From positions 310,001-374,000 of the forward strand of contig JAPDRN010000009.1 of NCBI GenBank assembly GCA_030247855.1: DNA of 64,000 nucleotides. Reading direction: 5' to 3'. A model generated the notes under the pieces. It saw nothing but the letters and a program-made list of their open reading frames with translations. It was not told the origin of the DNA and ran no database searches. The position numbers and the translations under genes were made by a program. The DNA is from Knufia peltigerae. Its lineage: Eukaryota > Ascomycota > Eurotiomycetes > Chaetothyriales > Trichomeriaceae. Of this stretch, positions 24,501 through 37,181 are shown piece by piece. Position 1 is the first letter of the stretch. Every line of letters starts with the position of its first letter.

Positions 24501-27500
24501 GATTCATCAGGGCTTTGCTCCGGCTTTGTGGCCGATTCCGCAGGTGGTTCCTTGTCTTCAACATTCCTGTATGTCAACATCTCCGAAAGAATGAAGTGAA
24601 TAACTCCATCAGGATTCTCAATTATCGGAGGTCTCGCCTCCGAGATCTTGGTCTTGTTGCGGGGTTCCAAAGAATCATCGATGACCTCTGCGGTCGCTGC
24701 AGGTCGCATTGAAACATCCTCATTTTCTTTAGTCGGCTGAGGTTGTCCATCCTTGTTCTGCTCCTTTGACTTGGAAGCTTCGCTCTCTCTGAGAACAAGA
24801 TTAATGGCTCCAGACCCATGAGGTGTCCATGAAGCGAGTTTGACCATTTCATTGGTGACTTCGACAAATAGTTCTGGAGAACGCAGAACCAGATAGTAAA
24901 GCTCCCGAGTATAGGCCGCTGTATCGAGCTGATTTCTGGGGCTTCGAGAATTGAACAGCGCTTTGATCTCACTTCGCATGATCTGCTTCACAGTGTCATC
25001 GTCTTCCACTATGTGTCGTAAGATAGTCATAAAGGAGCTCTGGAGTCGATGATTAACGCCGTTGACGAGCTGCTTGACCATCAGGAAGAGTCTTTGCAGA
25101 TTGCGTTTCTCAGCAAGGCGGGTTGCGATGTCACGAGACCGAGTCAAAATGACGAGTACTCTTGTGACAGCCAGGGCCATATTTTGGTCCTTTCCAACGC
25201 GTGGAAGCATATTGACAAGTATGTCGAATAATTCTTGCTTCACCTTGTAATCAAGGACATTACCAGGGACTAGCTCTGCCCTGCTGCTAGTCTCAAGGTC
25301 ATTGGGGGTATTCCATTTGACCTGGGCAGGCTCACTGTCCCTTGATAGCATCTTCTCGACAATCAACAGCACCGGAGCTATCCATGGGAAGGACTCATCT
25401 GTTGTCCGCCCATCCGACGCTGGTAAGCGAAGGAATGACAGGAGTCCGTCGAACGACTCTTGAAACACATTAAGAGTTGAATCGAGAACTTCACCACCTT
25501 GGATAAGTAGAGCGATGAGGTGGGCACTGGCGGAAACCTTCTTTCCCGTTGCTTCATTGCCACCTTCCTTTGAGTCTTTGTCGAATTGATTTGACAGAAG
25601 CCCTCCCAAGAGCACCTCAATTACTGCCGTCCAAAACTGTTCGTGACCTTCCTTCGAGGCCTTGGATGCACTGAAGATCAGGTCGGACAGTTCAAAGGTC
25701 AGATTGGGGTGGTTGTGCAGAATGTTGATGCAGCGCTCGGGAAGATCGTCTCTGAGTTCATGCCTCAGGCGAGTGAGCTCTTCAACAGTATAGGGCGCGG
25801 AAAGGGGTACATCGGGGGACGGTGGAGACAAGTGTTTTGACTGACGCTCTTGAGCAGCACCATCATCGTTTAAGATGTTGCTGAGGTCCATAGCAGATGA
25901 CGTCGCCGGGCCGGAGTTGCCAATTGATGCGGACCCGGACGATGCTTGAGGTTCGGATGGCAGAACATCCTCCATCTCATATGAAGCAGAGGCGTTGTTG
26001 GCGACTTCAGCGAGTGCAGCTTCGATAGCCCCAGTGGCAGGTGAGCCCATCAATGCAGCTGCCAAAGGATTGGAAATGGGGCTCGAGATACTTGGAGTAT
26101 CATTCGTAGTTGCAGGAAGATTGCCTTCCTGGGTTGGGATTGGGAGTCTTCTGCGCCACGGATTCGACTTGAAAGCTTTGCAGTATTCTTCTGCAGGGGT
26201 GTTACTACTGTTTAGCGTAGGATTAACACGGTACAGAGCCTCTCGGGCAAGACTCTCATCATAGCCCTTGTCCTTGAGATAGTTGATTCTTTGAAGGTCA
26301 ATGCTCAACTTTCTTGGAGAGAATGACTCTAGCTTAGGTATGCTTTTCCGGTCTCGGATGGCTTCAGTCTCGTGGTCGGCAGTTTGAATATGATTCAGAA
26401 TGGAGATCAACTTTTGTACAACATCATTTGAGGCCTGATCAGCATATTCACTCTCCCAGATCAACTTTGTCAGGGGAATTGCTTCCGTGCGTAGGTTCAC
26501 AAGGACTTGTCCAGGCACGAACCAGACCTGTTTGCTCGGGTCGGTCATCTTCATGGTGTTTGATTGAGCAGAGTCCATGATGTTTTTGGAGTTGGTGAAT
26601 TCATCTAAGATATCGAGGCAAATCTTGAGGCCAGTGTTGGCAGAGAACATGAACTCTTCCACCTTGCAAGACTTCAGCTTATCAAAAAATTCTGTTCCAA
26701 TAGATGTCAAGCTCTTGACACCGCCAGCATCGCGGAAGGCCTCAATGACGAAGCTTTGTCTAGCGGGCAGTGATATCGGGCCGGACGTAGGATGGCTGTC
26801 GTCGAAAAAGCTGCGGCGGATATTGTCCAATGCAATCACCAAATATGTAAACCGAGAGGTGACGTGTTCTTCAGTGGCCACGGGATTAAGAAAGTAGGGG
26901 TGAAGTTCGGTAAGATAGGCTGTCGCTAAAGCCCTCGCGGCCATGGCATTCTTCTGGCGTGCGAAAGTGTCGGGACGCCGTCGCCCTGTGATCCCACGTC
27001 CTAGGCGGCAAAGGAACTCGGTAATGGCTGCAGGGGTCTCAACAAGGAGATAGCGCAGAGTTTGAAGATTTTTGAACGCTGCAGTTTGCTTGTCTTTTGC
27101 TAATTGAGCGTTGTTGACAGCGGTGGTAGTATCATTCTCTGGTGAGTTCGAAGCTTGGTCATTATGAATCTGTATGCCGTTCCCACGAACACTCAAAATC
27201 TTGTCCACTTCATCATCACCCGTTGAGAAGTTTTCGGGGCGCGTTTCCAGAGCCCAGCCAGCAGGGATATCAAGCTGGATGGCAATATCTTCTCGGTAAC
27301 AGGCGGCCGAGATTCCACCCATTGCCTTCACGATCTCAGCCAAGATATCTGCAAGATTGACCTGAGAGAACAGCAAATTTTGAGTTGATCTCGTGTTGTA
27401 CATGGGAGCATTGAATACTTCAGCCAAGACTTGAGCGATGCTGAAAACAGTCATCAAGGCCCTAACCACTTGGGTTCCCGTAGTCTCGACGCCTTGACTC

Positions 27501-30500
27501 GGAGATGGAATTTCGGAAGACGCGGGGTTCGGGTTGACCAACTTCCCAAAGTAGCTTGACCAATCTTTGGGTTGACACTGAGCAAAATGTCTCAGCTCAC
27601 TGCACGCGAAACGTGCGCGGTCCAACAGGGTAGGTAGGACGATGTGAGGTTTGCACTCTGCCATCATGTGTACGGCAGTGGCCACTTCCTGAAACATCCC
27701 AGTAATCCTGTCGAAGGGTTCATTTGAGACTGGTAAGCTTGGAAGAGTCACAAGATCCAGAACCAGATCGCAGGCTCCGTGTTCCAAGAAGATGTTGCAC
27801 AGACTCTGGTTTTCGAAGAAAGTGGCCAAGAATCCAACGGCAGGTCTAACATAGTCGTTTGCTTTGAGACCATTATTGTCTTGATCCCTCGGGGCCTCGG
27901 ATACGATACTTGGCGGCAATATCGAGTCTTCGACAGTCAATTTGTTGTCATTAGGCAATTCGAGGACACGAGGTGGAGGAGTGATCCCATCTTCTGATAC
28001 TGGAGGGGGGGCGATTTCAAGAGAAAGAGCCTCCCGACCCCCACAAGGTGCCAGCGGCTCTTGAGAAGGGAGCCAGAGTTTGGGGCCAGCACCAAAATCG
28101 ACAGACAGAGCTCTGCTGATATGTCTCACGCGCGACATCATAACAATGACGGCGCTCATGACTGCATTTCGCATGTTAGGATGGTGGCGAATGAGCTCAT
28201 CAAATGTTGATCCGAGAAGCGCGAAAACATTGGCATCAGTCAACACTTTGACATGTGCTGGCGATTCGAAAATCTCGAAGAACTTTTCCAACACCCCAGA
28301 GGCCTTGAAATGATCAAATCCAGCATTTGTCAGACATATAGCACCGAACGCCTGAGACACATTCACTATTGCATCTTGCACCGGTGGTATGCCTTGTGGA
28401 CGATTCTCAGGCCGGGACGACACGGACCTCGGATTTCGACCATCCTCAGGTTTCTGGCCCACGGTAACGGTCTCCAGGAGACTCTGTATGATGCCTGCTT
28501 CCGAGATGACAGTGTAGCTAGTCGGCTCATTATGGAGGAACCCACATATCGCTTTGACAACTTCGCTCCAGGTGTGTGCACCGAAGGCGGTCAAATGATC
28601 AGTGACGAGACGGAAGGCTCGGAGGAGTGCTTGGGAGTCGACCAGGCTTCTCAAGACACGATCTGCCTGAGCACCTTGGTGAGTACTGATGTCATTGATC
28701 ATATCAATGATGGAGCGAATGATCTGCTGGTGCATATATGGAATTTCATAGTCTGTAACGCGAGTCTTGTACTGGACCGGAATGCCCTCGCCGTCCTGCA
28801 GCATGGACCAAGCATTATGCACCAATTTGCTCAAGAGGTTGCTAATATGTTCGTATGCATTATTTGCCAGCAGGGTCGTGAGGCCATCCTTGAAATGGTG
28901 GAAGAACATTTTGATAAAATCAAGCATCTGCAAATGGACACGCAGAGCTTTTCCACTTGTGATATCGAAGCCAGACAAATATGTGGTGATGAAGGTAGTA
29001 GCGATGACAGCCTCACTCGACCGGCCGTGATGACCAGCTACTTCGATCAGGGTCCGAGGCATAGAGAAAATTGCTTCGCGCCATTCATCCCCAACTGGAG
29101 TATCGGTGCTGTCGTGGTCCTTAGCAATGTCGTGCAAGCCTTTGAGGATTAATTGAGAAAGAAGGCCTTGGGAAGAGCCAGCCCCTAAAGCGGTATTAAT
29201 CTCAGAGCCGAACGACTTGAAATGAGCCAGATAGGTCATGGTCTCCATTGCGAGGGTTTGGAGGTACAAAGACACAGAGGATTGTCCTTTTTTCGCGTCA
29301 TGAGCTAGACTCACAAGCTGCTGGATCAACTCATGAGGCTTGTGCATTCCTTGTTCGCTCGGGAAAACCTTCTGAGAAAAGTCAACCTCATCATTGAAAA
29401 CATTGGCGAGACTCATGATGGCGAGTAATCGAATAGCGAGCAGCTCCTTCCGAGTCTTTGCCGAAGTCACCAAGCCGTACGCGACACGAAGCTGGTGCAG
29501 CAGCTCGTATCGTGAATTGGCCGGCATTTCTTCAGGCTGATCCCGCAGGATGGATTCGATCGAAGTGCTCGCCAGTTCTGTGTAGGTGAACTCGACACAA
29601 TGCAAATCACCTTCTGCTTTCTGCCGTCCACCACCCTTTTCAGGAGAGTGTGCATTTGGTGGACTATTCGTATCTAATCTGCTGAGCCCAGATGATCGTC
29701 TAGCAGGGGTAGGCGTCGATGGAGCGTCTGGTAGATCGGAAGAATCCTCGGTTGCAATACTGTACTTTTCGGAGCTCTGCGATGACCACGTAACCTTGAC
29801 ATACGCCCACGTCTGCCATTCTCGGTCAGGCACGAACGCAGTCTTCCCGCCATCTTTGTGATTCGATGCATCCTTACACAAGGAGCGGAAGTCACTGGGG
29901 CTGACGGTGGCAGAGCTTCGCCTAGCTTTGGTAACATGGCTTCCTTTCTCTTTAGACTTTGTTGTCTTCACCGGAGATAGAGTGCCGCGCTTGCTTGATG
30001 GCAGTAGCTGTCCTAAGGGCGCCGCCAACTTTTGCAGACGTTCGTGATCAAAGTCGTAGAACTTGCCCGCCGACGGCCGCGATCCAAGAGATCTATCGGC
30101 GAACCGCTGTGCTAAATAGAAAGTGATGCGTAGAGTGGTATGAAGAAGGGACAAAGACGTGGTGTTGAGCAGATCGTTTAAGCGATCTGTGCTGTTGTAG
30201 ACTGTACGATTCGCGCACTTTTCAACCAGCAGCTTCGAGAAGACCAGGATCGCTTCCACCAGTTCTCTGTCACCTTCCGGTCCAAACCCTAGCTCTTTCA
30301 ATCTCTTCTCGTCGGTTCCGGGACTTTGTTCGAGAAGTAATGAGATACCAAATGAGGTGGTCTGTGGACCTTTATCCAAGCCATATTTCGCATTGAAAGA
30401 TTGGAGGATGCTGTCGAATCGATCAAGAGGTTCGATCCAGTTGTTCAAATCGCCACGAGGGTATGGCCATCTTTGTGACCAGCCGCTGAAGAGGGCGGGT

Positions 30501-30659
30501 AGATCTGCGAGAGGGACGGTGGAAACTTTCTGGACGAGATCTGACACCGCAGGCGACTATCGCAGCAGAATTAGTATGGACGCCATACTTTGGCCTGAGA
30601 GTTGGACTCACCAAAGATACCTTGTGCTTCTCCTGTGGCTTCCTCGTAACCTTCCCCAT
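18523..30659 (-). CDS. tom1: Giant HECT-type E3 ubiquitin ligase (Tom1/HUWE1 family)
   Basis: Transfers ubiquitin to substrates through a catalytic cysteine; Tom1/Ptr1 act in mRNA export, histone turnover and stress growth. Exons 30612-30659, 18717-30556 (11.84 kb) and 18523-18664 give about 4009 aa. The ATG-bearing first exon (MGKVTRKPQEKHKVSL) is needed because the long frame opens with GTG. In order: armadillo-like DUF908/DUF913 region (about 90-900), a UBA-like segment near 1435-1460 (YLKDKGYDESLAREALYRVN), a very acidic Asp/Glu tract (about 2340-2585), a charged KRE-rich helix, three ubiquitin-binding-like motifs near 2938-3038 (DTDYLEALPEELREEV, DPDFLNALPEEIREEL, a third weaker), and a HECT domain from about 3655. 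Catalytic Cys is C3976 in LPTSHTCFNQLDLP, on the last exon. Introns are 55 and 52 bp. Confidence 0.95.
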
Positions 30660-31674
30660 CTTCACTGAACGCCGCTGTGTTGCAGCATAGGCTGCATCGA
30701 AGAAAGTGCAATTTCGTTCAGCCTGAGAAGTTCACCAGAGTGCGACGACGGCTCGGAAATTTAGGGAGATTAAATCTGTAGGATCTCGATTCAAACTCCT
30801 GGTCTACTCTGACGATTTGGACCGGTGGCCACAGATGGGAGGTAGATGTGATAATGCAAGGTCCGGGGCAAGAAAGTCTCACTGTAATTAGAGAAGTGCG
30901 GCAGGAAAGGTGTACTGTCCTCGAACTCCTTGCTTTCGGAACGGTACTGATATTAATACTGCAGATGAAGTTGTGTACAGTAGCAGTGAGAAGGAGAAAA
31001 GGACGAAAAGGACGAAATGTGTGTTGTGTGCAGTGAGAGCGATTGATCGATCGGATGGTTTGCTAAGTGAAGGTGCTGGAAATAAGGAAGCGCATGCAAT
31101 AATGCGGGTTCGCGGGCGTCAGGGCTAAATTTTGAAAATGACGTCTAACCCCAATAGCCACAAAACGCCTGGGTAAGCCTCGTAAAATAATAACATACTT
31201 GAATGCAGGTGGCCTCGTGAATTTTCCCGGATGTATCAAGCCTTGCCCCGTTTCCTTGGTAAGCCTCCCTCTCCTCCCTCTTAGTTTCACTGCTTCAAGT
31301 AGGTTCCTTAGGTAAACTGACACATATTGACCGACCTGGCGCACGAGGCTTGGTGAATTTGGTCCAGTATTATTTAACAGCATTATCTACTTTACCTGAG
31401 GTGCCTTAGCATATAAGGCATCATTCTGAGGGTGCCTTTTACGGAGTGCTGCTGCCTGTTATTCTCATACCAAGTGACCTTCAATAGAAGGCTGCCTTCC
31501 CCTCTCACATCACTCTTTTGGCATGCCACTACCATCGGCCCAAGAACCCAAGGGCACCAAGTCTTTCATTGTCTCGCACATCTAGGCTAGCGAACGTCGA
31601 CGATCAAAACCCTGCAAGTCTTAGACATCATCGCAGCCTCCGAGTACCCATGATAGATTTAATATTGGATTGAC
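30660..31674. other. Intergenic region upstream of the HECT gene
   Basis: About 1 kb holding the HECT gene promoter and the 3' flank of the Ppo gene. A purine-rich stretch (about 30988-31020, repeated AAAAGGACG) stands out; no gene is supported. Confidence 0.55.
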
Positions 31675-34600
31675 CTAGACGCGATTTTCTGGCATCATAT
31701 GTTTCTGCCAGTCGATCTTCATCGACAAAGGATGTGGGAAGCTCATACTCTCCTCCTTGTTGAGATACGTGATCAAGTCGTTCCTCCGTAGGGTTCGGAG
31801 CTCTCCAACCAGGCCATCTGCTCGTCTCAATCCCTGTAGCTGAGTCATGACTTCGAGAGCGGCAGAAAACGCCGAATCACCCAGTAGTTGACATAGGCCT
31901 GCTTCCCCTCCTAACTCAGCTGGTGAAATGTCCTCGTGCTCCTGTGAGAGTTAGCAGTTGATGAAGATACGTGATAGAGTGGAACTTACTACGACGCAGA
32001 TGACATGTTGTCTCGGAGAAATCTCAACTTGGTGGCCTCCGTCCTCCAGGGAGAATGAAGTCAACGCTTCCCTGACAAATGTCGTAGGGGAGAGCTTGTT
32101 CATCGCCTCTTTGACAGATTCACGAATCTTGTCTTGTGGAATCTCGGAGAATTTCTCCTGGTCTTGTCCAAGAAGATAGTTCAAAGCTTCAGCGAAGTGC
32201 CGTGAAAGATTCACATAGAGGGCGGCAGCAGCAGGGATGACCTCGTCCCATACGATTTGTTCAAATGGCATCCCCATATGGATACACGCTCGAATTGCTG
32301 TGGTCATGTAGTTTTCAAGGTCACTAGCGGAATGTGAATGTAATCCAGCATTGCTGGTCCTGACAGTCTCAACGCGACATTGCAGAGACTCAGCAAGGTG
32401 GCGAAGGGTCTTCTGCAGCTTCGCACATGTGGCAAACTGGTAAGCAGAATCTTGTGTTGTGCTGAAACAGGTGTATACAGAGGAAAGCAAGAGATCTAGG
32501 TCGTTAGAGGGCATGTGAAATATGTCCGAAATAAATCGTAAATGTGCTTTATTGAAGACATCACGTACAATGTCAACTTGTTGTCGTCCCGCAAGCTCGT
32601 AAGCCTCGTCCCTGATAAGTCGAACAATGACATTTGAATAGAACTTCTTGGTGACTTCCGCAAGGCCATCAGATTCCAGAAGGGTATTTGCCAAAATGGG
32701 CGATTGCTTGGAGATCCACCCAATACGACGGCCGACCATGAAAGTTTCAGGGTGCCATGTAGACCGGAAGACATCCACGTCGCTCATCATCAGCTTATAA
32801 GCGCCAAAACTTGTCAATCTGGTGGGCGTATTCACATGGACTGGCTTGTCGAAATTGTACAGATGTGCCTTTTTCAAACTGGTAAGGATAGCCTTGTTCT
32901 CTTCAGGAACCACCAAGGGGTAGTGTGCATATATAGAATCTCTTCGATAGCTACTCGGCAAAGCATTCAGAACGAGCTTGTACATGACGCAGCCATAATC
33001 TATGGAAGGATCTGAATCGGCTCGGGTGAATCCATAATTTGTGAGATTTGCAGGAGTATAGTCGACCGTGTAAAATCTGTCACCTCTCACTAGTGCCACA
33101 GCGTCAGAGAGTATGGCCCTTGAGGTCGTAAAATTGGCACAAAGCCCGCTGCCAGGTTGCTTGGCTTCTTTGGCGGCTTCCACTACCACCCCAGGATAAA
33201 TCTCGACATTGTCCGGGTGGCCGTACAGACGCTGGAGTTGCTCTGCAATGTAAGGGTCAGGATTGATGTCCTCAAATTTCTCATAAGGCTTGAGTTTAAA
33301 GTATTGTCGGAATTCATTGAGACTGGCCAAGTTCCATGACCGACTCTGTATTATCCCTAGAATCTCTACGTTTTTGAGGATCGGAGGTACATGACTTGCA
33401 CCATACCTCCCAGCCACGTCAGAGACTGCATTGGTCCAGATGGCTGACAAGTCCTCGTCAGAATATGTGCCGTCAGATGAGCGTTTGAGGTCAGCGAATG
33501 GTCGTTGAAGAGGGTCTTGACTCAGACTTTGTGTCCATTTGTTGAGTTTGGAAAGGAATTCACCCATATTGGTAGGTTTGGCTTCTCCGAATAGTTTGTG
33601 ATAAACCTCTTTTGTCCATTCTTCATCTCGTTGCGAAACGCATGAGTGCCAGCGATACACAAGATTAAATTCCGCTGACACTGAGTTTCCAGTAGCTTCA
33701 GGAATTTTGTGGCCAAAGATGGCCTTTCCCTCATCCGACCTTGGGTCGAGATTCCAAGCACTGTCGACTCGATTCAAGTTGAGAATGGTTCTCACATAGT
33801 CCCTCATAATAATGTTGATGTACAACCCAGTGGTAATCAGTCTGGCAGTCTGAAAAAGGGCCTCATCATAGTCTTTTCTCGGTTCCGAATGGTCCTTGGA
33901 ATGCCTAGGCGAGTGCAGGATCTTCGAGAAGCGCCCACCTTCATCGATGAGAGCTAGGTCTTCGGCAATGCGATTGTGGAACCGATTGAACATTATGAGA
34001 AGGACACCCACTCCTGGCGGAAATCCAAAAACCCTGATGTCTGAGAAGCAATCCGGCTTTAGCTTCCCATTCTCCATTGTCCGGACTGCTTTTTGTTGCT
34101 CATCAGAGCTACCATAGAGTGGCGCCAAATCAAGATAAGAGTCCACCTCTGAGATGTTATAATCGTCATGGCTAGTATGAAAAATATCGTGAATGATGAT
34201 GGTGGCGACGTAGAACAGCACGCTTGAGATTTTATTGGGATGGGGTTCGAATCTCTGGCGAGCTAGAATACTGTCGAAGATGATCCCAGGATCTGGACGA
34301 GCCACAGGCTGTAAGAACTGTGGGCGAACTGTACGAGCATAAGGTTGCCCCGCAGCACCGAGGTGAGGCCATAGAATATTGTTCCCCGATCCATCTGCAT
34401 TGCGAAATATGAACTTGTGGCCTAGATAAGATTGAGGAGGGTGTTGAAGATCAGTCCATAGCACGTTCAGAAAGGCATTGGTTAAAGTTGCGCTTGTTCT
34501 GCTGGTCACGGGCAGGTCTGCGGCGAGTTGAACGATGCGTTCCATAAGATAGGTTTTGTCGTCGATTGGCTCGCCCTCGACTCCCACGAGCGCGACATCT

Positions 34601-34842
34601 TTAACTGTCTTCAAATTGCTGAGGTTGAAGGCTCTGAGAACATTGACAACTCGTTTGGATCTTGTAGTCTCGTCGACTGACCCAGACATGTTGGAGTCGG
34701 CGGAGCCTTGTCGACCACGACCGTCTTTCTTGACCAAAGAATCCGATTGAGCGGTTGACCCCAGCGGGAGATCACTTGTTTGAGCTTGCGGATTCTCAGG
34801 AATACAGACCATTTGCTTCAATTTTGAGAAGGGAGACGGCAT
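31675..34842 (-). CDS. Psi-producing oxygenase (Ppo/linoleate diol synthase family)
   Basis: Heme fatty-acid dioxygenase that makes oxylipin signals controlling sporulation in Aspergillus. Exons 31990-34842 and 31675-31941 give 1039 aa; the 48-bp intron adds 88 residues at the C-terminus. The N-terminal peroxidase/cyclooxygenase-like half looks intact: ATIIIHDIFHTSHDD with distal His at residue 218, VDSYLDLAPLYG, and VYRWH with catalytic Tyr396 and proximal His399. The C-terminal half is P450-like (FGAYKLMMSDVDVFRSTWHP; VWDEVIPAAAAL) but its heme-thiolate loop is degenerate: LCQLLGDSA (967-975) aligns without gaps to the usual PHQCLG(K/R)DA, placing Leu970 where the cysteine ligand should be. 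So a dioxygenase without diol-synthase activity is likely, as described for PpoC-type enzymes. Divergent from TSC13. Confidence 0.88.
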
Positions 34843-35548
34843 TCTGGCTGACTGAATACTCCTGGAATCGCAACCAATATGAAATGGATTGTCAAAAGAG
34901 ACGGTTAGCTTGTGAAATACTCTGGAAATCTATGGCATTAAGAATGTCCGCTCCAATTGTCAACTCGAAGGTGATTTGGTTCACTTTGAAGCGTTCAGCA
35001 AGGACAACACAGGGAATACCACAACAGCAGAGCAAATGAGGAAGGATCGAATGAGATTTACCCATTGGGATCGGCAGCCAGCCCCTTTACTTGTATCTCG
35101 TACGGCTGAGATCTTGGAGATGGCGCCACCAAATAGTCCCAAGCGTTGCTGCAAGCCATTCGACGAGACATCAAGCCACCAGAAGCCATGTCTAATAGAG
35201 GCTTGCCGATTCATCCACACAATTTTTCCATAAGGGGGCCGCGCAAAGAAGGGCAGCTTTTTAACGCAGAATTTGAACGTACCTAGCGAACGTGACGCGT
35301 AGCCATGTTGTCTATGGGCTCCTCGGGATCTTTGTACCGCGCACGAAGATGATTGCGGGCGACGGCTTATGCCGCGATTGGCAGCTTTGTCACACGCCCA
35401 CATTATTACAGTAGCTCCTCTGCGCCTCGCGTCAACACTTTTTTCACAGCCTCATACAGAACATCGGGACCTGGCAATTACCTACAACAAGGAGACTCAT
35501 AATTGAGCCTCAGATCGCCTCCCAGATTCCCAGGTCATATCCACCAGA
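34843..35548. other. Shared divergent promoter of ppo and tsc13
   Basis: 706 bp between two divergent ATGs; no supported gene and no obvious repeat. Confidence 0.6.
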
Positions 35549-36522
35549 ATGACTTCCAAACCTGTGACACTACAGGTGCGTCCTCGAGGTATGCTTGACG
35601 AACAACGGCAACTTCATTCATTGCTAACAACACTGTAGGGAAGCCCATAAAGACACTCCCAGACGCTCTCAGCGTGGACAGCAGTACAACGGCGGCCGAA
35701 GTATACTCGGAGCTCGCTAAACACAGCAAATATTCTATTCACCAATTGCGGGTCACCAAAGGCTCGGACGGCAGTGTCATCCCGAATGCAAAAGATACCA
35801 CAGTGTATGCGACTGGCTTACGGGATCAGAGCACGATATATGTCAAGGATCTGGGAGCGCAAATTGGATGGCAAACCGTTTTCATTATCGAGTATGCTGG
35901 ACCGATCATAATACATCCTCTGTGGCTCGCCCTTCGCCCCTACATCTACCCTGCAGCCCCTCAGAATGCTTCGCAAGCTCAGACATTGCTCTGCTGGCTC
36001 ATCTGCCTACACTTCGTCAAGAGAGAGCTGGAGACGGTTTTTGTTCACCGTTTCTCGGCTGCCACCATGCCTTTCCGCAACGTTTTCAAGAACAGCTTTC
36101 ACTACTGGGCCCTTTCGGGAGCATTGATCGCAGCCTTTATTTATTCACCATCGTCTGCTGCAGCAGCAGGCCCGACATCTGCTCTCATGTATCCGGGCTT
36201 AATCCTTTACGTCATTGGCGAGCTCGGGAACCTGCACTCCCATCTGACACTGATGGGCCTCCGGTCGTCCGGGGGCAATGAGCGTGGAATTCCACAAGGA
36301 CCATTCTTCAGACTTGTTACATGCCCAAACTATCTTTTCGAAACGATCTCATGGCTGGGAGTCTACCTCGTTAGCGGTCTAAGCTGGGGTGTTCTCATCT
36401 TCATCTTAGTGAGCGTGCTGCAAATGGCGCAATGGGCGAAAAAGAAGGAGCGGAGATATCGCAAAGAGTTCGGAGACAAGTACAAGAAGAAGCGATTTAC
36501 CATGCTGCCGGGTATCTGGTGA
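35549..36522 (+). CDS. tsc13: Very-long-chain trans-2-enoyl-CoA reductase TSC13
   Basis: Last step of the ER fatty-acid elongation cycle, reducing trans-2-enoyl-CoA with NADPH to make very-long-chain acyl-CoA for sphingolipids. Exons 35549-35588 and 35639-36522 give 307 aa, the normal size. The splice at GAG/GTATGC rather than the earlier GTGCGT keeps frame and yields MTSKPVTLQVRPRGKPIK, the ubiquitin-like N-terminus of this family. Several membrane segments follow. The steroid-5-alpha-reductase C-terminal signature is present: GNERGIPQGPFFRLVTCPNY with the conserved Tyr, then LFETISWLGVYL. The Lys-rich end (KYKKKRFTMLPGIW) fits ER residence. The neighbouring divergent gene is also in fatty-acid metabolism. 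Confidence 0.95.
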
Positions 36523-37181
36523 AGAGAGGGCCACTGCAGGGCATTGGGGAGAGTCGGTGATACATTTTGGAGGAATGAAGTGAAATGCACCCGAGCCCCT
36601 ATCGCAGCCGCTATCGAAACCTGTGTTTTCGCAAATGCTCGCCATGAATACTCTTACATATACATGAATAGAAGTAGAAAGTGGAAATCACAGGTACAAG
36701 GCCACCACAACCAAGTTTTGGTCCAAAAATATCATGCATACGGATATGTCTAGCCGGCTTGTGTCCGGAATCCCTTCTGCAACCTGTACGGAGTATGAGA
36801 ACGGACGGTCTGTTGATCATTTGGGGTAATTAAACATCCACGACAAAACAAGTCCTTTCTTGAGTCTTAACTGATTGTACTCCGTAGACGTGGAAGGCAA
36901 TTGGTAAACAATCTCAGCCTTGTTGTTTTGAGGAAGAAGTCCGCAGCTACGGAGGCAGACCTGTACGAGCACCAAGGTGACAGATTCACTAGATGTCACC
37001 CCTTCATCCCAAGCCGTAGACCTGCCTGCGTATACGAGTTTCCTCCAGACTTCACAGACGCCCAACGCCAACACACCTCCCTCCATACACGCACAGGCAC
37101 AGGCACAGGCGCGCCATTCCAGTTCCCGACATGCGAGAATGAGAAGTCTTTCACAAAACTAAGACCGTTGCTCCAGACGAG
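36523..37181. other. Intergenic region between tsc13 and the GT34 gene
   Basis: 659 bp, promoter of the glycosyltransferase. It contains two oppositely oriented copies of the TACGGAGTA motif. Confidence 0.6.
36787..36886. repeat. Inverted pair of the 9-mer TACGGAGTA / TACTCCGTA
   Basis: Perfect copies at 36787-36795 (TACGGAGTA) and 36878-36886 (TACTCCGTA), 82 bp apart in opposite orientation, 296 bp before the GT34 ATG. Part of a dispersed family described in the findings. Confidence 0.7.

Noticed and set aside
28253..29152. 299-codon plus-strand open frame inside the HECT gene
   Set aside because: Antisense to conserved armadillo-like coding sequence; no recognisable protein features or splice context.
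34236..34260. tRNA B-box-like GGTTCGAATC
   Set aside because: Lies inside conserved Ppo coding sequence and no matching A box or cloverleaf arms are present. Another look-alike at about 30428 is within the HECT gene.
35576..35638. Earlier donor GTGCGT for the first tsc13 intron
   Set aside because: It breaks the reading frame with the only acceptor; the GTATGC at 35589 keeps frame and gives the conserved VRPRGKPIK N-terminus.
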